From Desulfobacteraceae bacterium (lineage in GTDB: Bacteria; Desulfobacterota; Desulfobacteria; Desulfobacterales; SG8-13), in contig JARFQH010000246.1 in NCBI GenBank assembly GCA_029287875.1, positions 1-24,411 of the forward strand: DNA of 24,411 nucleotides. Reading direction: 5' to 3'. The notes under the pieces are model-generated. The model was not told where the DNA came from. It saw nothing but the letters and a program-made list of their open reading frames with translations, and searched no databases. Both the position numbers and the translations under genes were made by a program. How positions within the stretch are numbered: the first letter of the stretch is position 1; every line of letters begins with the position of its first letter. Positions 6,934 through 14,194 of the stretch are shown in pieces.

Positions 6934-7902
6934 ATGCCGGGACGAAGAGACTCGCCGTCGCGGCCCATCCGGTATGCATTTTTATTCGGGTTTGCTATTT
7001 TGCTGCTGGCCGTCATGTTGACGGCCTGCTCGACACGCAAGATGACGGTTCGCGCCGTCAGCGATGTCATGGTAGACGGGGTGGCCGCGTTTGAAGAGGA
7101 TGACGACCTCGAACTGATAGAACAGGCATTGCCGGCCAACATCAAGCTGCTGGAAGCCCTGCTGGAGAGCGATCCTCAGAACCGGCAGCTGCTGGTGCTG
7201 CTTGCTCGCCTCTATGCCAGCTATAGTTTTGCGTTTTTTGACGGCCGGATCGAGGCGGCGGAACTGACCGACATGTCGGTGGAAATCGGCGGATCGTCTA
7301 TTGCGGAGACCAAGAAAACGGCGGTCCGCTATTACCGTAAAGGCAACGAATATGCCCTGCGGGCCCTTGAGATCCGGCACCCGGAGGCCCGCAGGCAACT
7401 AACCGATCTCTCGACGGCCGGATCTTTCATCAGCGGCCTGGATCGCGAAGAGATGCCGGCCCTGTTCTGGTATGGTTTCACCCTGAGTGCCGACATCAAC
7501 TACAACCGCGACTCGATCAGCGCCGTGGGGCAGGGGCACTTGGTCGAAAAAGCCATGCAGCGCGTGATCGAGGCTGATGAGGCCTATTTTTACGGCGGCG
7601 CGCACCTGGTCCTGCTGGTCTATTACGGTTCTCGGTCACCCCTCATGGGCGGCAAGCCGGAGCTGGCCATCGAACACTACCGGCGGCTCGAGCAAATGAA
7701 CGGCAAGGGTTTTTACCTCGCAGATCTCTACTATGCCCGCTTTGTCCTCTGTCAGCAGCAAGACCGCGCGAAATTTACCGCCGTCTTGAACCGCATTCTG
7801 CAGGACCCCGCAACCGAGGAAAGATTCCGGCTCTACAATAAAATCGCCGCCGATCGGGCGCGGATCTATTTAAGCGCGGCCGATCGACTGTTTATCGAGT
7901 GA
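6934..7902 (+). CDS. TRAP transporter TatT-like lipoprotein (TPR-fold)
   Basis: TatT proteins (first described in Treponema pallidum) are lipoproteins with cryptic TPR repeats that associate with the substrate-binding protein of a TRAP transporter. The 322-residue form starts at ATG 6934, 5 bases after AAAGAGGG. An earlier ATG at 6844 has no clear ribosome site. The signal peptide ends in the lipobox LTAC with C32 as the lipidated residue. The mature part is all-helical and carries recognisable family stretches: LLVLLARLYASYSFAFFDGR, ALFWYGFTLSADINYNRDS, HLVLLVYYGSRSPLMGGKPE, HYRRLEQMNGKGFYLADLYY. Its stop overlaps a possible GTG start of the DctP gene (GTGA at 7899-7902), which supports joint expression. 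Confidence 0.85.
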   Translation: MPGRRDSPSRPIRYAFLFGFAILLLAVMLTACSTRKMTVRAVSDVMVDGVAAFEEDDDLELIEQALPANIKLLEALLESDPQNRQLLVLLARLYASYSFAFFDGRIEAAELTDMSVEIGGSSIAETKKTAVRYYRKGNEYALRALEIRHPEARRQLTDLSTAGSFISGLDREEMPALFWYGFTLSADINYNRDSISAVGQGHLVEKAMQRVIEADEAYFYGGAHLVLLVYYGSRSPLMGGKPELAIEHYRRLEQMNGKGFYLADLYYARFVLCQQQDRAKFTAVLNRILQDPATEERFRLYNKIAADRARIYLSAADRLFIE

Positions 7903-8930
7903 AAGCGAGGCTACGAGTGAAGGGAATCAGAATTTGCCGATATCTGTTTGTATTCATCGTGATTTGGGGTTTTTCGAACGGTGCCGCAGGTGCTGCCGCG
8001 GAAGTGAGCGTCATCAAGGTCGCTTTGATTACACCCGAGGGGAGTGCCTGGACGAATTCGCTCTACCAACTGGCCGCTGCCGTCAAGGAACGGACCAAAG
8101 GAGCCGTGACCTTCACGGTCTACGCCGGCGGGATCGCGGGTGACGAACTCGATGTGCTGCGTAAAATGCAGGCCGACCGTATCCAGGCAGCCGGTTTCTC
8201 CGGGGTCGGACTCGGTGTGCTCGTTCCGCAGATCCGCATTCTGGAGGCCCCCCTGCTCTACAAGACAGAGGCCGAAGTCGACCTCGTGAAGAAAAAGCTG
8301 GTCGACCGCTTTGCCGCGGAATTTGAGAAGAAGGGATTCGTGCTGCTCGGCTTTGCCGAAGCCGGATTCGTCTATTTTTTTTCCAGCTCCTCGATGACCG
8401 GGTCTCAGGGGTTCGATCCTATCAAAATGTGGGTCTGGAAAGGCGACCCGGTGGCCAAAACCAGCCTGGAGGCCCTCGGCATCAAGACCTATCCGCTTCA
8501 ACTCACCGACGTCAACACCGGCCTTGAAACCGGCATGATCAATGCCTTTTACGCACCACCGGCTGCGGCCATCGCTTATCAATGGTATGCCAAGGTGCAT
8601 TATATGCTCGACTATCCGATGGTCAACTCCACCGGCGCCTTTCTCGTCAAGAAGAACGCCTTCGATCGGCTCTCGGAAGAAAACCGTAAAATCCTGCGGG
8701 AGGCTTCGGCCGGCTTCTGCGACGAACTGGTTCAAATCTCCCGTCGGGTCAATGCCGAAGCCCGGGAGGTTCTGCTGAACTCGGGTATCGTTTTTGAAAA
8801 ACCGACCGAAGAGCAGCTGCGCCTCTTCGACATCAAGGCGCGGCAAATCCACTCCGACAGCATCGACCGCCTCTATTCTCGGGAACTCTTCGATACCGTG
8901 TCGACGCTTCTCGAGGACCGAAGACAGTGA
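7899..8930 (+). CDS. TRAP transporter DctP-type substrate-binding protein
   Basis: This is the periplasmic solute receptor of the TRAP system encoded here, 343 residues. A signal peptide precedes the mature start near AAAEVSVIKVA (YLFVFIVIWGFSNGAAGAAA). The DctP fold is visible in IKVALITPEGSAWTNSLYQL, VTFTVYAGGIAGDELDVLRK and the 300-aa two-lobe length. The usual family segment with a conserved substrate-carboxylate arginine (as in 'LKGLKIRV') here reads DPIKMWVWKGDP, with W178 and W180 (numbered from 7899). That suggests a non-canonical, perhaps hydrophobic, ligand. The start is uncertain: GTG 7899 overlaps the upstream stop, while GTG 7917 has GAGG 6 bases before it. The transporter genes follow. 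Confidence 0.88.
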   Translation: MKARLRVKGIRICRYLFVFIVIWGFSNGAAGAAAEVSVIKVALITPEGSAWTNSLYQLAAAVKERTKGAVTFTVYAGGIAGDELDVLRKMQADRIQAAGFSGVGLGVLVPQIRILEAPLLYKTEAEVDLVKKKLVDRFAAEFEKKGFVLLGFAEAGFVYFFSSSSMTGSQGFDPIKMWVWKGDPVAKTSLEALGIKTYPLQLTDVNTGLETGMINAFYAPPAAAIAYQWYAKVHYMLDYPMVNSTGAFLVKKNAFDRLSEENRKILREASAGFCDELVQISRRVNAEAREVLLNSGIVFEKPTEEQLRLFDIKARQIHSDSIDRLYSRELFDTVSTLLEDRRQ

Positions 8931-9008
8931 AACAGAGTTGACCTTACCGTCGGGATATCCGCCCCGCGTCTTATACGCGATCCAAGAGGCGCGGCAGGAA
9001 TGCGACCC

Positions 9009-9539
9009 ATGCGTTTACTTTCCAAGATCGACGACACGTTTGAGATCATCGAGCAAGCGGTAGTAATTTTTCTGTTTTCGGCGCTGGTGCTGATGATCAC
9101 CACCAACATCGTCGCACGCAACCTCTTCGGCGTCTCCTACCAGAAAATCCTCGAGATCAGCCCCGGTATCGTTCTCTGGCTGGCGCTGATCGGTGCGACC
9201 CTGGCCCTAAAGAAACAACGGCACATCAAACTCGAGATCCTGCTGAGGTATGCCGGCCACCGCACCCGCCGCCTGGCACGGCTGCTGGGAAGCCTGTTCG
9301 GCATGGTCGTCATGGGATTTCTGTTCGCGGCGTCACTGACCTTCGTGAAAAACGAAATGGCCATCTTCGGCCTGCAAGGGGGGTCGGCCATTGTCTTTCC
9401 GCTTTTTTTTGCCCTGTCCTTTTTCCGCTGTCTGTTGAGCGGTCTGGTGGCCGTGCGGCCGACGACAGCCCTAGCAAGCGACGGCCGCGGCCTCAATCTT
9501 GGTACGATTCCGGATGATCCGTCGGAGGGGGGAGCGTGA
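9009..9539 (+). CDS. TRAP transporter small membrane subunit, DctQ-type
   Basis: DctQ is the small four-helix membrane subunit that joins the large permease to the receptor. The protein has 176 residues from ATG 9009, which AGGA precedes by 9 bases; an ATG at 9000 sits too close to that site. Helices are visible near EQAVVIFLFSALVLMITTNI, LEISPGIVLWLALIGATLAL, LGSLFGMVVMGFLFAASLTF and IVFPLFFALSFFRCLLSGLV. The family stretch ILEISPGIVLWLALIGATLA followed by KKQRHIKLEIL matches the DctQ signature (charged residues after helix 2). Its stop overlaps the DctM start as GTGA (9536-9539). Confidence 0.92.
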   Translation: MRLLSKIDDTFEIIEQAVVIFLFSALVLMITTNIVARNLFGVSYQKILEISPGIVLWLALIGATLALKKQRHIKLEILLRYAGHRTRRLARLLGSLFGMVVMGFLFAASLTFVKNEMAIFGLQGGSAIVFPLFFALSFFRCLLSGLVAVRPTTALASDGRGLNLGTIPDDPSEGGA

Positions 9540-10831
9540 CGCTTTTTACCCTCGCTATTGCCGTCGTGGCCGGGTTGGCCTTGCTTGAAATTCCCCTCTT
9601 CACCGTTATTGCCGGCTTGACGATGGTCTGCCTATATGCAGCCGGTCACAATTGGATGGCGCTGCAGGTGGTTCTGATCGAAATGAATCGGCTGGCCTCG
9701 ATGCCGGTTCTTGTGGCCCTGCCGCTGTTCACCTTCACGGGGGTGCTTCTCACAGAAACCGCGGCCCCGCGGCGGATCATGAACCTTCTGCAGGCACTGG
9801 TCGGCTGGCTGCCGGGAGGCCTGGCGATCGCTGCGCTCTGTTCCTGTGCCTTTTTTACGGCCTTGACCGGGGCCAGCGGGGTGACCATCGTGGCTTTAGG
9901 AAGCGTCCTCTACCCGGTTCTGCGCCAGGAGGGCTACCGCGAACCCTTTACGTTGGGACTGTTGACCACTTCCGGCAGCCTCGGGCTGCTGTTTCCCCCC
10001 AGCCTGCCGGTCATCCTCTACGGTGTGATCTCCCAGATCGATATCAATGGCCTCTTCAAAGCCGCACTGCTGCCGGGAATTTTGCTGGTCGGGGCTTTGT
10101 CGCTTTATGCCGCCGCCAACCAGTGGCTGCGAGGTCGCGCGAATGGAAGTTCCCGCATCTTATCGCCGGTTTCCTGGCCGCGCATCAAGTCCGCGTTCAC
10201 GGCTGCCATCTGGGACTGGCCGATTTTGGGGGTTCTCGTTGTCGGCGTTTACGGCGGATTCGTGACGATTGCCGAAGTAGCGGCCGTAATCCTGCTCTAC
10301 GTCGTCGTTGTCGAATGCTTCGTTCTCAAGGAAATCGATTTTCGGCGGCAACTGCCGGTCATAATGGTCGAAAGTGCCATGCTCTCAGGCGCCATCCTCG
10401 TGATCCTCGGCTTTGCCCTCGGCTTCACCGGTTATCTGGTTGACGAGCAGATTCCCGACCGACTCCTGCGTTACTTGACAGCCATGTCCGACAGTAGAAT
10501 TCTTTTTCTGGCCGGCCTCAACATTTTTCTCCTGGCGGCAGGCTGCATCATGGACATTTTTTCGGCTACCATGATCATCGTACCGATCATCGTACCGATT
10601 GCCTTGAAATATGGTGTGGATCCGGTGCACCTGGGGGTTGTCTTCCTGGTCAATCTCGAGATCGGATATTCGACGCCGCCGGTCGGCATTAACCTGTTCA
10701 TCGCCAGCTTGAAGTTTCGCAAGCCCGTGGTGCAGCTCTACCGGGCTTCTTGGCCGTACCTGGTTTTGTTGTTGATTCTGCTGGCGGTGATTACCTACGT
10801 TCCCCAGCTGAGCCTTTTTCTGGTGCGTTGA
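9536..10831 (+). CDS. TRAP transporter large permease, DctM-type
   Basis: DctM forms the ion-coupled channel for substrate import. The protein is 431 residues, the usual family length, with about twelve hydrophobic helices. It starts at GTG 9536, overlapping the DctQ stop. Diagnostic segments include ALTGASGVTIVALGSVLYPV (first helical hairpin region), GLLTTSGSLGLLFPPSLPVI, and, near residues 375-390, IGYSTPPVGINLFIASLKFR, equivalent to the family TPPVG(I/L)N motif. With DctQ, DctP and the TatT-like lipoprotein it completes a TatT-containing TRAP system. No obvious hairpin terminator follows; the next gene begins about 190 bases downstream on the same strand. Confidence 0.95.
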   Translation: MTLFTLAIAVVAGLALLEIPLFTVIAGLTMVCLYAAGHNWMALQVVLIEMNRLASMPVLVALPLFTFTGVLLTETAAPRRIMNLLQALVGWLPGGLAIAALCSCAFFTALTGASGVTIVALGSVLYPVLRQEGYREPFTLGLLTTSGSLGLLFPPSLPVILYGVISQIDINGLFKAALLPGILLVGALSLYAAANQWLRGRANGSSRILSPVSWPRIKSAFTAAIWDWPILGVLVVGVYGGFVTIAEVAAVILLYVVVVECFVLKEIDFRRQLPVIMVESAMLSGAILVILGFALGFTGYLVDEQIPDRLLRYLTAMSDSRILFLAGLNIFLLAAGCIMDIFSATMIIVPIIVPIALKYGVDPVHLGVVFLVNLEIGYSTPPVGINLFIASLKFRKPVVQLYRASWPYLVLLLILLAVITYVPQLSLFLVR

Positions 10832-11019
10832 TAGTCAATTCACCGCAAAGGCGCAAGGAGCGCGGAGTTTATATTTCTTTATTTCTTTGCATCCTTCGCG
10901 TCTCGAGCGAGTGAATACGAGCGGGTGGTAAGTTTACGTATAAATATCAATGACCTTGTAACATGACGGTGTTCATACAAACCGGCCGTTGAAATCGGGC
11001 CCGGGGGAGGGGGAGCACC
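10832..11019. other. Intergenic gap with imperfect inverted segments
   Basis: This gap of 188 bases contains no convincing gene. GCGCAAGGAGCGCGGAG (about 10850-10866) and CTTTGCATCCTTCGCGTCTC (10886-10905) form a loose imperfect inverted pair around an AT-rich core. The wording resembles a degenerate 'CGCAAAG' intergenic repeat, but copy number cannot be judged here. A GC-rich purine run just before 11020 acts as the ribosome site for the next gene. Confidence 0.35.
11003..11015 (+). promoter_or_regulatory. Strong ribosome binding site that decides an unusual CTG start
   Basis: The purine-rich run GGGGGAGGGGGAG ends 4 bases before CTG 11020. It is the only strong Shine-Dalgarno-like site near this gene. 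The later GTG/ATG codons at 11062/11065 have none nearby and would cut the signal peptide. Confidence 0.55.
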
Positions 11020-11919
11020 CTGGAACGACGAACGACAACGATTTTTCTGATCGTATTTCTGGTGATGCAATCGATCGGCGTCCTTTCCGCGGCGACGGTT
11101 TCGTTCGAAACATTCGATCGCCCGAGTCTGAAAATCCGGTACGAAGCACCCTTGAAAGGAGCCGCCGAGGATTTGGCCGCCACTTTTCCGGCTGTCGAGG
11201 CCGAACTGGTGGAACTCTTCGGGTGGCACTTGTCGCAACGGCCCACGGTGATGCTGATTCAAAACGGGGAGATCTTTCGACGACTGGCAGATCACCCGCT
11301 GATCACTGCCTTTGCCGTTCCGTCCGAGAACTTGATCGTGCTCGATTTCGGAAAACTGGCCGGACGGCCGGCGCATTTCAGAAGTGTCCTGAAACATGAA
11401 GTGGTGCACTTGTTTCTGCATGCGAATCACAGCGGGGTCAGTCTTCCGAAATGGCTGGAGGAAGGCGTGGCCCAGTGGGCGAGTGAAGGAGTAGCCGAGC
11501 TGCTCGAACAGCCGCAGCCGTCGCTGCTGGAGGACGCCGTTCTCTCCGGCGACCTCATTCCCCTGAGCGCGCTCCGCGATCGTTTTCCGACTGACAGCCG
11601 GATGCTTTTACTGGCCTATGAAGAAAGCCACCGGGTGGTATCATACATTGCGGAAACCCACGGCCGGAGTGCGCTGATTGAAATCCTGGCCGACATTCAG
11701 CGCGGCAGTGATGTGGATGCCGCCTTTTATCGAAGCCTTTCCGCCTTTCCCTGGGAAATCGAGCGACAGTGGATCGCGGGACAAAACCGGGGCACCGTCT
11801 GGCTGACCTACCTGGCCGGACATCTCTACCAGTTCCTTTTTTTTCTGGGCGCCCTGCTGACCGTGGCCGGTTTCGTGCGGTTTCGGTTAAAAAAACGGGC
11901 CTATGTCGAAGACGAATAA
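11020..11919 (+). CDS. Predicted membrane-anchored periplasmic metalloprotease (HExxH, peptidase MA-like)
   Basis: From CTG 11020 the protein has 299 residues. The N-terminal signal segment is ERRTTTIFLIVFLVMQSIGV then LSAA. A catalytic zinc site follows: HEVVH at 126-130, with the third ligand probably E148 in LPKWLEEGVAQW, the gluzincin arrangement of peptidase MA-like families. The C-terminus has one membrane helix (YLAGHLYQFLFFLGALLTVA) followed by FRLKKRAY, implying a periplasmic catalytic domain and a short cytoplasmic tail. In-frame ATG/GTG starts exist only at 11062/11065, which would halve the signal peptide, so the CTG or a mis-sequenced ATG/GTG/TTG is more likely. The stop lies inside a 26-bp inverted repeat. 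The substrate is unknown. Confidence 0.75.
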   Translation: MERRTTTIFLIVFLVMQSIGVLSAATVSFETFDRPSLKIRYEAPLKGAAEDLAATFPAVEAELVELFGWHLSQRPTVMLIQNGEIFRRLADHPLITAFAVPSENLIVLDFGKLAGRPAHFRSVLKHEVVHLFLHANHSGVSLPKWLEEGVAQWASEGVAELLEQPQPSLLEDAVLSGDLIPLSALRDRFPTDSRMLLLAYEESHRVVSYIAETHGRSALIEILADIQRGSDVDAAFYRSLSAFPWEIERQWIAGQNRGTVWLTYLAGHLYQFLFFLGALLTVAGFVRFRLKKRAYVEDE

Positions 11920-11968
11920 ATTTTTACACAAACCACGGCCTCGGCCGTGGTTTGTGTAAAAATTTATT
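11915..11968. terminator. Perfect 26-bp inverted repeat, putative terminator including the protease stop codon
   Basis: Bases 11915-11940 are the exact reverse complement of 11943-11968, with only TC between them. The GC-rich centre (ACCACGGCCTCGGCCGTGGT) could end transcription of the protease gene. The outer arms are T-rich on the 5' side and A-rich on the 3' side, opposite to a classic U-tract terminator, so function is uncertain. The stop codon TAA (11917-11919) lies in the left arm. Confidence 0.55.
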
Positions 11969-12426
11969 AATATATTACATTAATAAAAAATAATAAGTTA
12001 TTGATATATTTAATTATTAAAAAGTCATAAACTCAGGCGGGATTAAGGCTTTCCTGTTAAACGCTCATGGCCCTTTGGGCCGCCACGGTGCATAAAATGA
12101 CGTGCCGGAGTCCGGATGAACGGTAGCGAAAAGCGGCTGACTGTATTTTGTTTCATTTTTTGTTTTCTATATTATTGCCAGAGGTCAAGTATACAATGAT
12201 TCAAACAGGTTTGTCATTTTGAATTTCGGTCATTGTGATTTATTTGATATTTGATATTTGGAATCTTTCACCGAAACTTAAGGTTTCTTCTCCGATCAAA
12301 AAGGAGGCTTGCGGCCAGAGGCGCCGCTGAACCTGGAACCGTTCAGTTTTTTGGGATTGTATGGCGGGCATCGGTCTTTTTTCTTTACGTGTGGCGGGGT
12401 TATTTTGTATGCAGAGAGGAAGGCAT
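11969..12426. other. AT-rich intergenic region with a GC-rich structured island
   Basis: No convincing gene is seen in about 460 bases. 11969-12030 is almost all A and T. Bases 12031-12143 form a GC-rich island with hairpin GGCCCTTTGGGCC (12069-12081) and the palindrome-like CCGGAGTCCGG (12105-12115). A T-rich stretch follows, then the dispersed repeat at 12249-12277. The island could be an RNA leader or an eroded element; I do not recognise it. Confidence 0.4.
12249..12277. repeat. Dispersed intergenic repeat, copy 1
   Basis: This 29-base segment is matched at 26 of 29 positions by 21505-21533; the core is ATTTGGAATCTTTCACCGAA. Both copies lie 60-230 bases upstream of plus-strand gene starts. 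Directly after it GAAAC-TTAAG-GTTTC forms a small inverted repeat not shared with copy 2. Confidence 0.55.
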
Positions 12427-12465
12427 ATGAGGATCGAAACGGTGGTGCTCTGCGGCCACCGCTGA
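12427..12465 (+). CDS. Possible 12-codon leader peptide before the J-domain gene
   Basis: ATG 12427 follows the strong ribosome site GAGAGGAAGG and opens a frame for MRIETVVLCGHR, stopping at TGA 12463-12465, 13 bases before the next ATG. The downstream gene has only a weak site of its own. Translational coupling through this short frame is plausible but unproven; it may equally be chance. Confidence 0.3.
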   Translation: MRIETVVLCGHR

Positions 12466-12478
12466 CCGGCTGCTGGCA

Positions 12479-12919
12479 ATGACATACTTATACATTCTCC
12501 TGGTTCTGGTCTATATTTTTTTCCCCTACGACCTGCTGCCCGATTTTCTGGGCGGTTGGGGCCGAGTGGACGACCTGGTGGTATTGGGGTTTCTAATGCG
12601 GTACCTCTTCGCGCAGCAGAAACGATCCCGCGGTACCCAGACAACCGGGACCAAACCGGGACCGGATGCCGAAAAGACCTACGCCAGGGGTGACCAAGGG
12701 CACGACAGCAGTCGTTTTGACAGCAACGACCCTTACACGGTACTCGGTGTCGACCGGACGGCTTCGGCGGAGACCATCAAGAAGGCTTACCGCGAATTGG
12801 TCAACAAGTTTCACCCCGACAAGGTCGACCATCTCGGAGAGGAGTTCAAAACGTTGGCCGAGAAAAGGTTCAAGCAGATTCAGCAGGCCTATCAGAGCAT
12901 CCAGAAGACGCGCCGGTGA
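12479..12919 (+). CDS. DUF1232-like membrane segment fused to a J-domain (DnaJ-like)
   Basis: This 146-residue protein has two parts. Residues 1-45 (MTYLYILLVLVYIFFPYDLL, PDFLGGWGRVDDLVVLGFLM) match the DUF1232 pattern, a short hydrophobic hairpin ending in 'D(L/I)(L/I)PDF'. A polar linker follows, then a J-domain at about 84-143: DPYTVLGVDRTASAETIKKA, with HPD at 112-114 and FKQIQQAYQSI. J-domains stimulate the ATPase of DnaK-type Hsp70, and HPD is the essential motif. It is therefore probably a membrane-tethered co-chaperone. The ATG at 12479 has a weak ribosome site. The stop overlaps a GTG of the next gene (12916), so it heads a tight gene run. Confidence 0.85.
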   Translation: MTYLYILLVLVYIFFPYDLLPDFLGGWGRVDDLVVLGFLMRYLFAQQKRSRGTQTTGTKPGPDAEKTYARGDQGHDSSRFDSNDPYTVLGVDRTASAETIKKAYRELVNKFHPDKVDHLGEEFKTLAEKRFKQIQQAYQSIQKTRR

Positions 12920-12930
12920 GGGAGGTCGTC

Positions 12931-13425
12931 ATGACCGCCAGATTTACGGTCGAGGAGACCCTCGGAAAACTGGCCAAGTGGTTGCGCATTCTGGGCTTCG
13001 ACGCTTGCAGCGAACCCTGCGGTTTGATTGGTTCGAAAGCGGCGGCGATTTCAGGCCGCATCCTGCTCACCCGTACCCGGAGGCGGTGTCGGGAGTTGCA
13101 GGGACGGCCTTTCGTTTTTATCCACTCGAACGACCCGTTCGACCAGCTGAAGGAAGTCATTAGCGGCGTGGGTCTTTCACCACAAGACATACGGCCTTTT
13201 TCGCGCTGCCTTCTCTGCAACGAGACCACCGAACCGGTGAGCAAAGATGCGGTCCGTCACTTCGTGCCGGACTTCGTCTGGGAAAGCCACGAACGGTTTT
13301 GCCGATGTCGCCGATGCCAGAAAATTTACTGGTCCGGTAGTCACACCGAACGCGGCATGGCGCGGATCGCCTCTCTGTTCGAGGAACCGAAGCCGAATCA
13401 ACTGCCCCATGGATCCGATACGTAA
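12931..13425 (+). CDS. Mut7-C-type (PIN-like RNase) domain protein with zinc ribbon
   Basis: From ATG 12931 (GGGAGG 6 bases upstream) the protein has 164 residues. An alternative GTG at 12916 would overlap the previous stop. The N-terminal half carries the Mut7-C signature ETLGKLAKWLRILGFDA (9-25) and GRILLTRTRRR (42-52). The C-terminal half is a zinc ribbon with C93-x2-C96 and C126-x2-C129, ending in KIYWSGSH. Mut7-C domains are predicted PIN-fold nucleases. In most relatives the second signature reads 'LLTRD', but here T49 replaces the aspartate, and the acidic pair before it is also absent (GLIGSKAAAISG). It may be a degenerate or non-catalytic member. The stop is overlapped by the ATP-grasp gene. 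Confidence 0.85.
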   Translation: MTARFTVEETLGKLAKWLRILGFDACSEPCGLIGSKAAAISGRILLTRTRRRCRELQGRPFVFIHSNDPFDQLKEVISGVGLSPQDIRPFSRCLLCNETTEPVSKDAVRHFVPDFVWESHERFCRCRRCQKIYWSGSHTERGMARIASLFEEPKPNQLPHGSDT

Positions 13426-14194
13426 TGTCATTGCCCTCGAAGGGCGCCTTAAAGGCTGTCGCAACGTGACGACCCTCGGGGTGAGAACCAACTTCTCGGA
13501 TTACGCCGCCTCGGAGCAGGAGTTGATCCGGGGGGCACGGAAAATTTATTATCCGACGACTTTTTATGCGGAGCTGTTCGATGCGGTTGGCAAGCAGACA
13601 TTTCCCAGTTACCATACCTACAAATGTGTGCAGGACAAGATCAAACAATCCGCTCTTTTTGACCTGCTGGAGATTCCGCACCCCCGCACGCGGGTGTTTT
13701 ACGGCAATCGACAGAAGAAGACGATCCGCGATTATTTCGCCTATCCGTTTATCGCCAAAATCCCGCGCGGATCGGCCATGGGTCGCGGCGTTTATCTCGT
13801 CAAAAGCGACGAAGATTTGCATCGCTATCTGGCAGAATCGCACCCGGCCTACATCCAGGAATACATTCCGCTGGATCGGGACATCCGGGTGGTGATCATC
13901 GGAAGGCGGTTCGCTCACGCATACTGGCGCATTAACCCGCTGCATGACTTCCGCAGCAACGTGGCGGTGGGGGGACGCATCTGTCTCGACCCGGTTCCCG
14001 CCGCCGCCCGCGCCTTGGCCGTGCACACTGCGAAAAACTGCGGCTGGGATGACGTGGGGATCGACGTCTGTGAGCGCGGCGGCCGCTTTGTAATTCTCGA
14101 GGCCAACATGAAGTACGGTAAAGAAGGTTTCCGGGCCGCCGGAATCGATTACACAGACTTAATGGAGCGTTTGATTGAAAATGGCGATATATGA
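13409..14194 (+). CDS. RimK-like ATP-grasp ligase
   Basis: ATP-grasp ligases join a carboxylate to an amine or thiol through an acylphosphate. The 261-residue protein starts at ATG 13409, overlapping the previous gene by 17 bases. Residues visible: K117 in YPFIAKIPRGSAMGRGVYLV (ATP-binding loop, 112-131), QEYI at 150-153, D157/R160, R174, N184, D219 and E231-N233 (VILEANMKYG), the order of a RimK-type active site. The usual lid and Mg-binding residues appear to be present. The N-terminal domain (about 1-75) is short and variable, as in unassigned members that add glutamate or make peptide bonds. The substrate is unknown. The next start lies within its last codons, so expression is coupled. 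Confidence 0.85.
   Translation: MDPIRNVIALEGRLKGCRNVTTLGVRTNFSDYAASEQELIRGARKIYYPTTFYAELFDAVGKQTFPSYHTYKCVQDKIKQSALFDLLEIPHPRTRVFYGNRQKKTIRDYFAYPFIAKIPRGSAMGRGVYLVKSDEDLHRYLAESHPAYIQEYIPLDRDIRVVIIGRRFAHAYWRINPLHDFRSNVAVGGRICLDPVPAAARALAVHTAKNCGWDDVGIDVCERGGRFVILEANMKYGKEGFRAAGIDYTDLMERLIENGDI

Noticed and set aside
8938..8977. TTGACC and TATACG before the DctQ gene as a promoter
   Set aside because: The two boxes are 28 bases apart, too far for a sigma70 promoter, and the genes look co-transcribed.
12031..12143. Possible cobalamin-type riboswitch (AGTCCGGAT and GCCACGGTG look vaguely like B12-box pieces)
   Set aside because: Spacing and surrounding motifs do not fit the cobalamin consensus, and the downstream gene is not a B12 gene. 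It is kept only as an unassigned structured island.
12240..12644. Minus-strand open frame of about 134 codons across the intergenic gap and start of the J-domain gene
   Set aside because: It spans the dispersed repeat and runs antisense into a well-supported gene, with low-complexity content and no family match. It is most likely chance.
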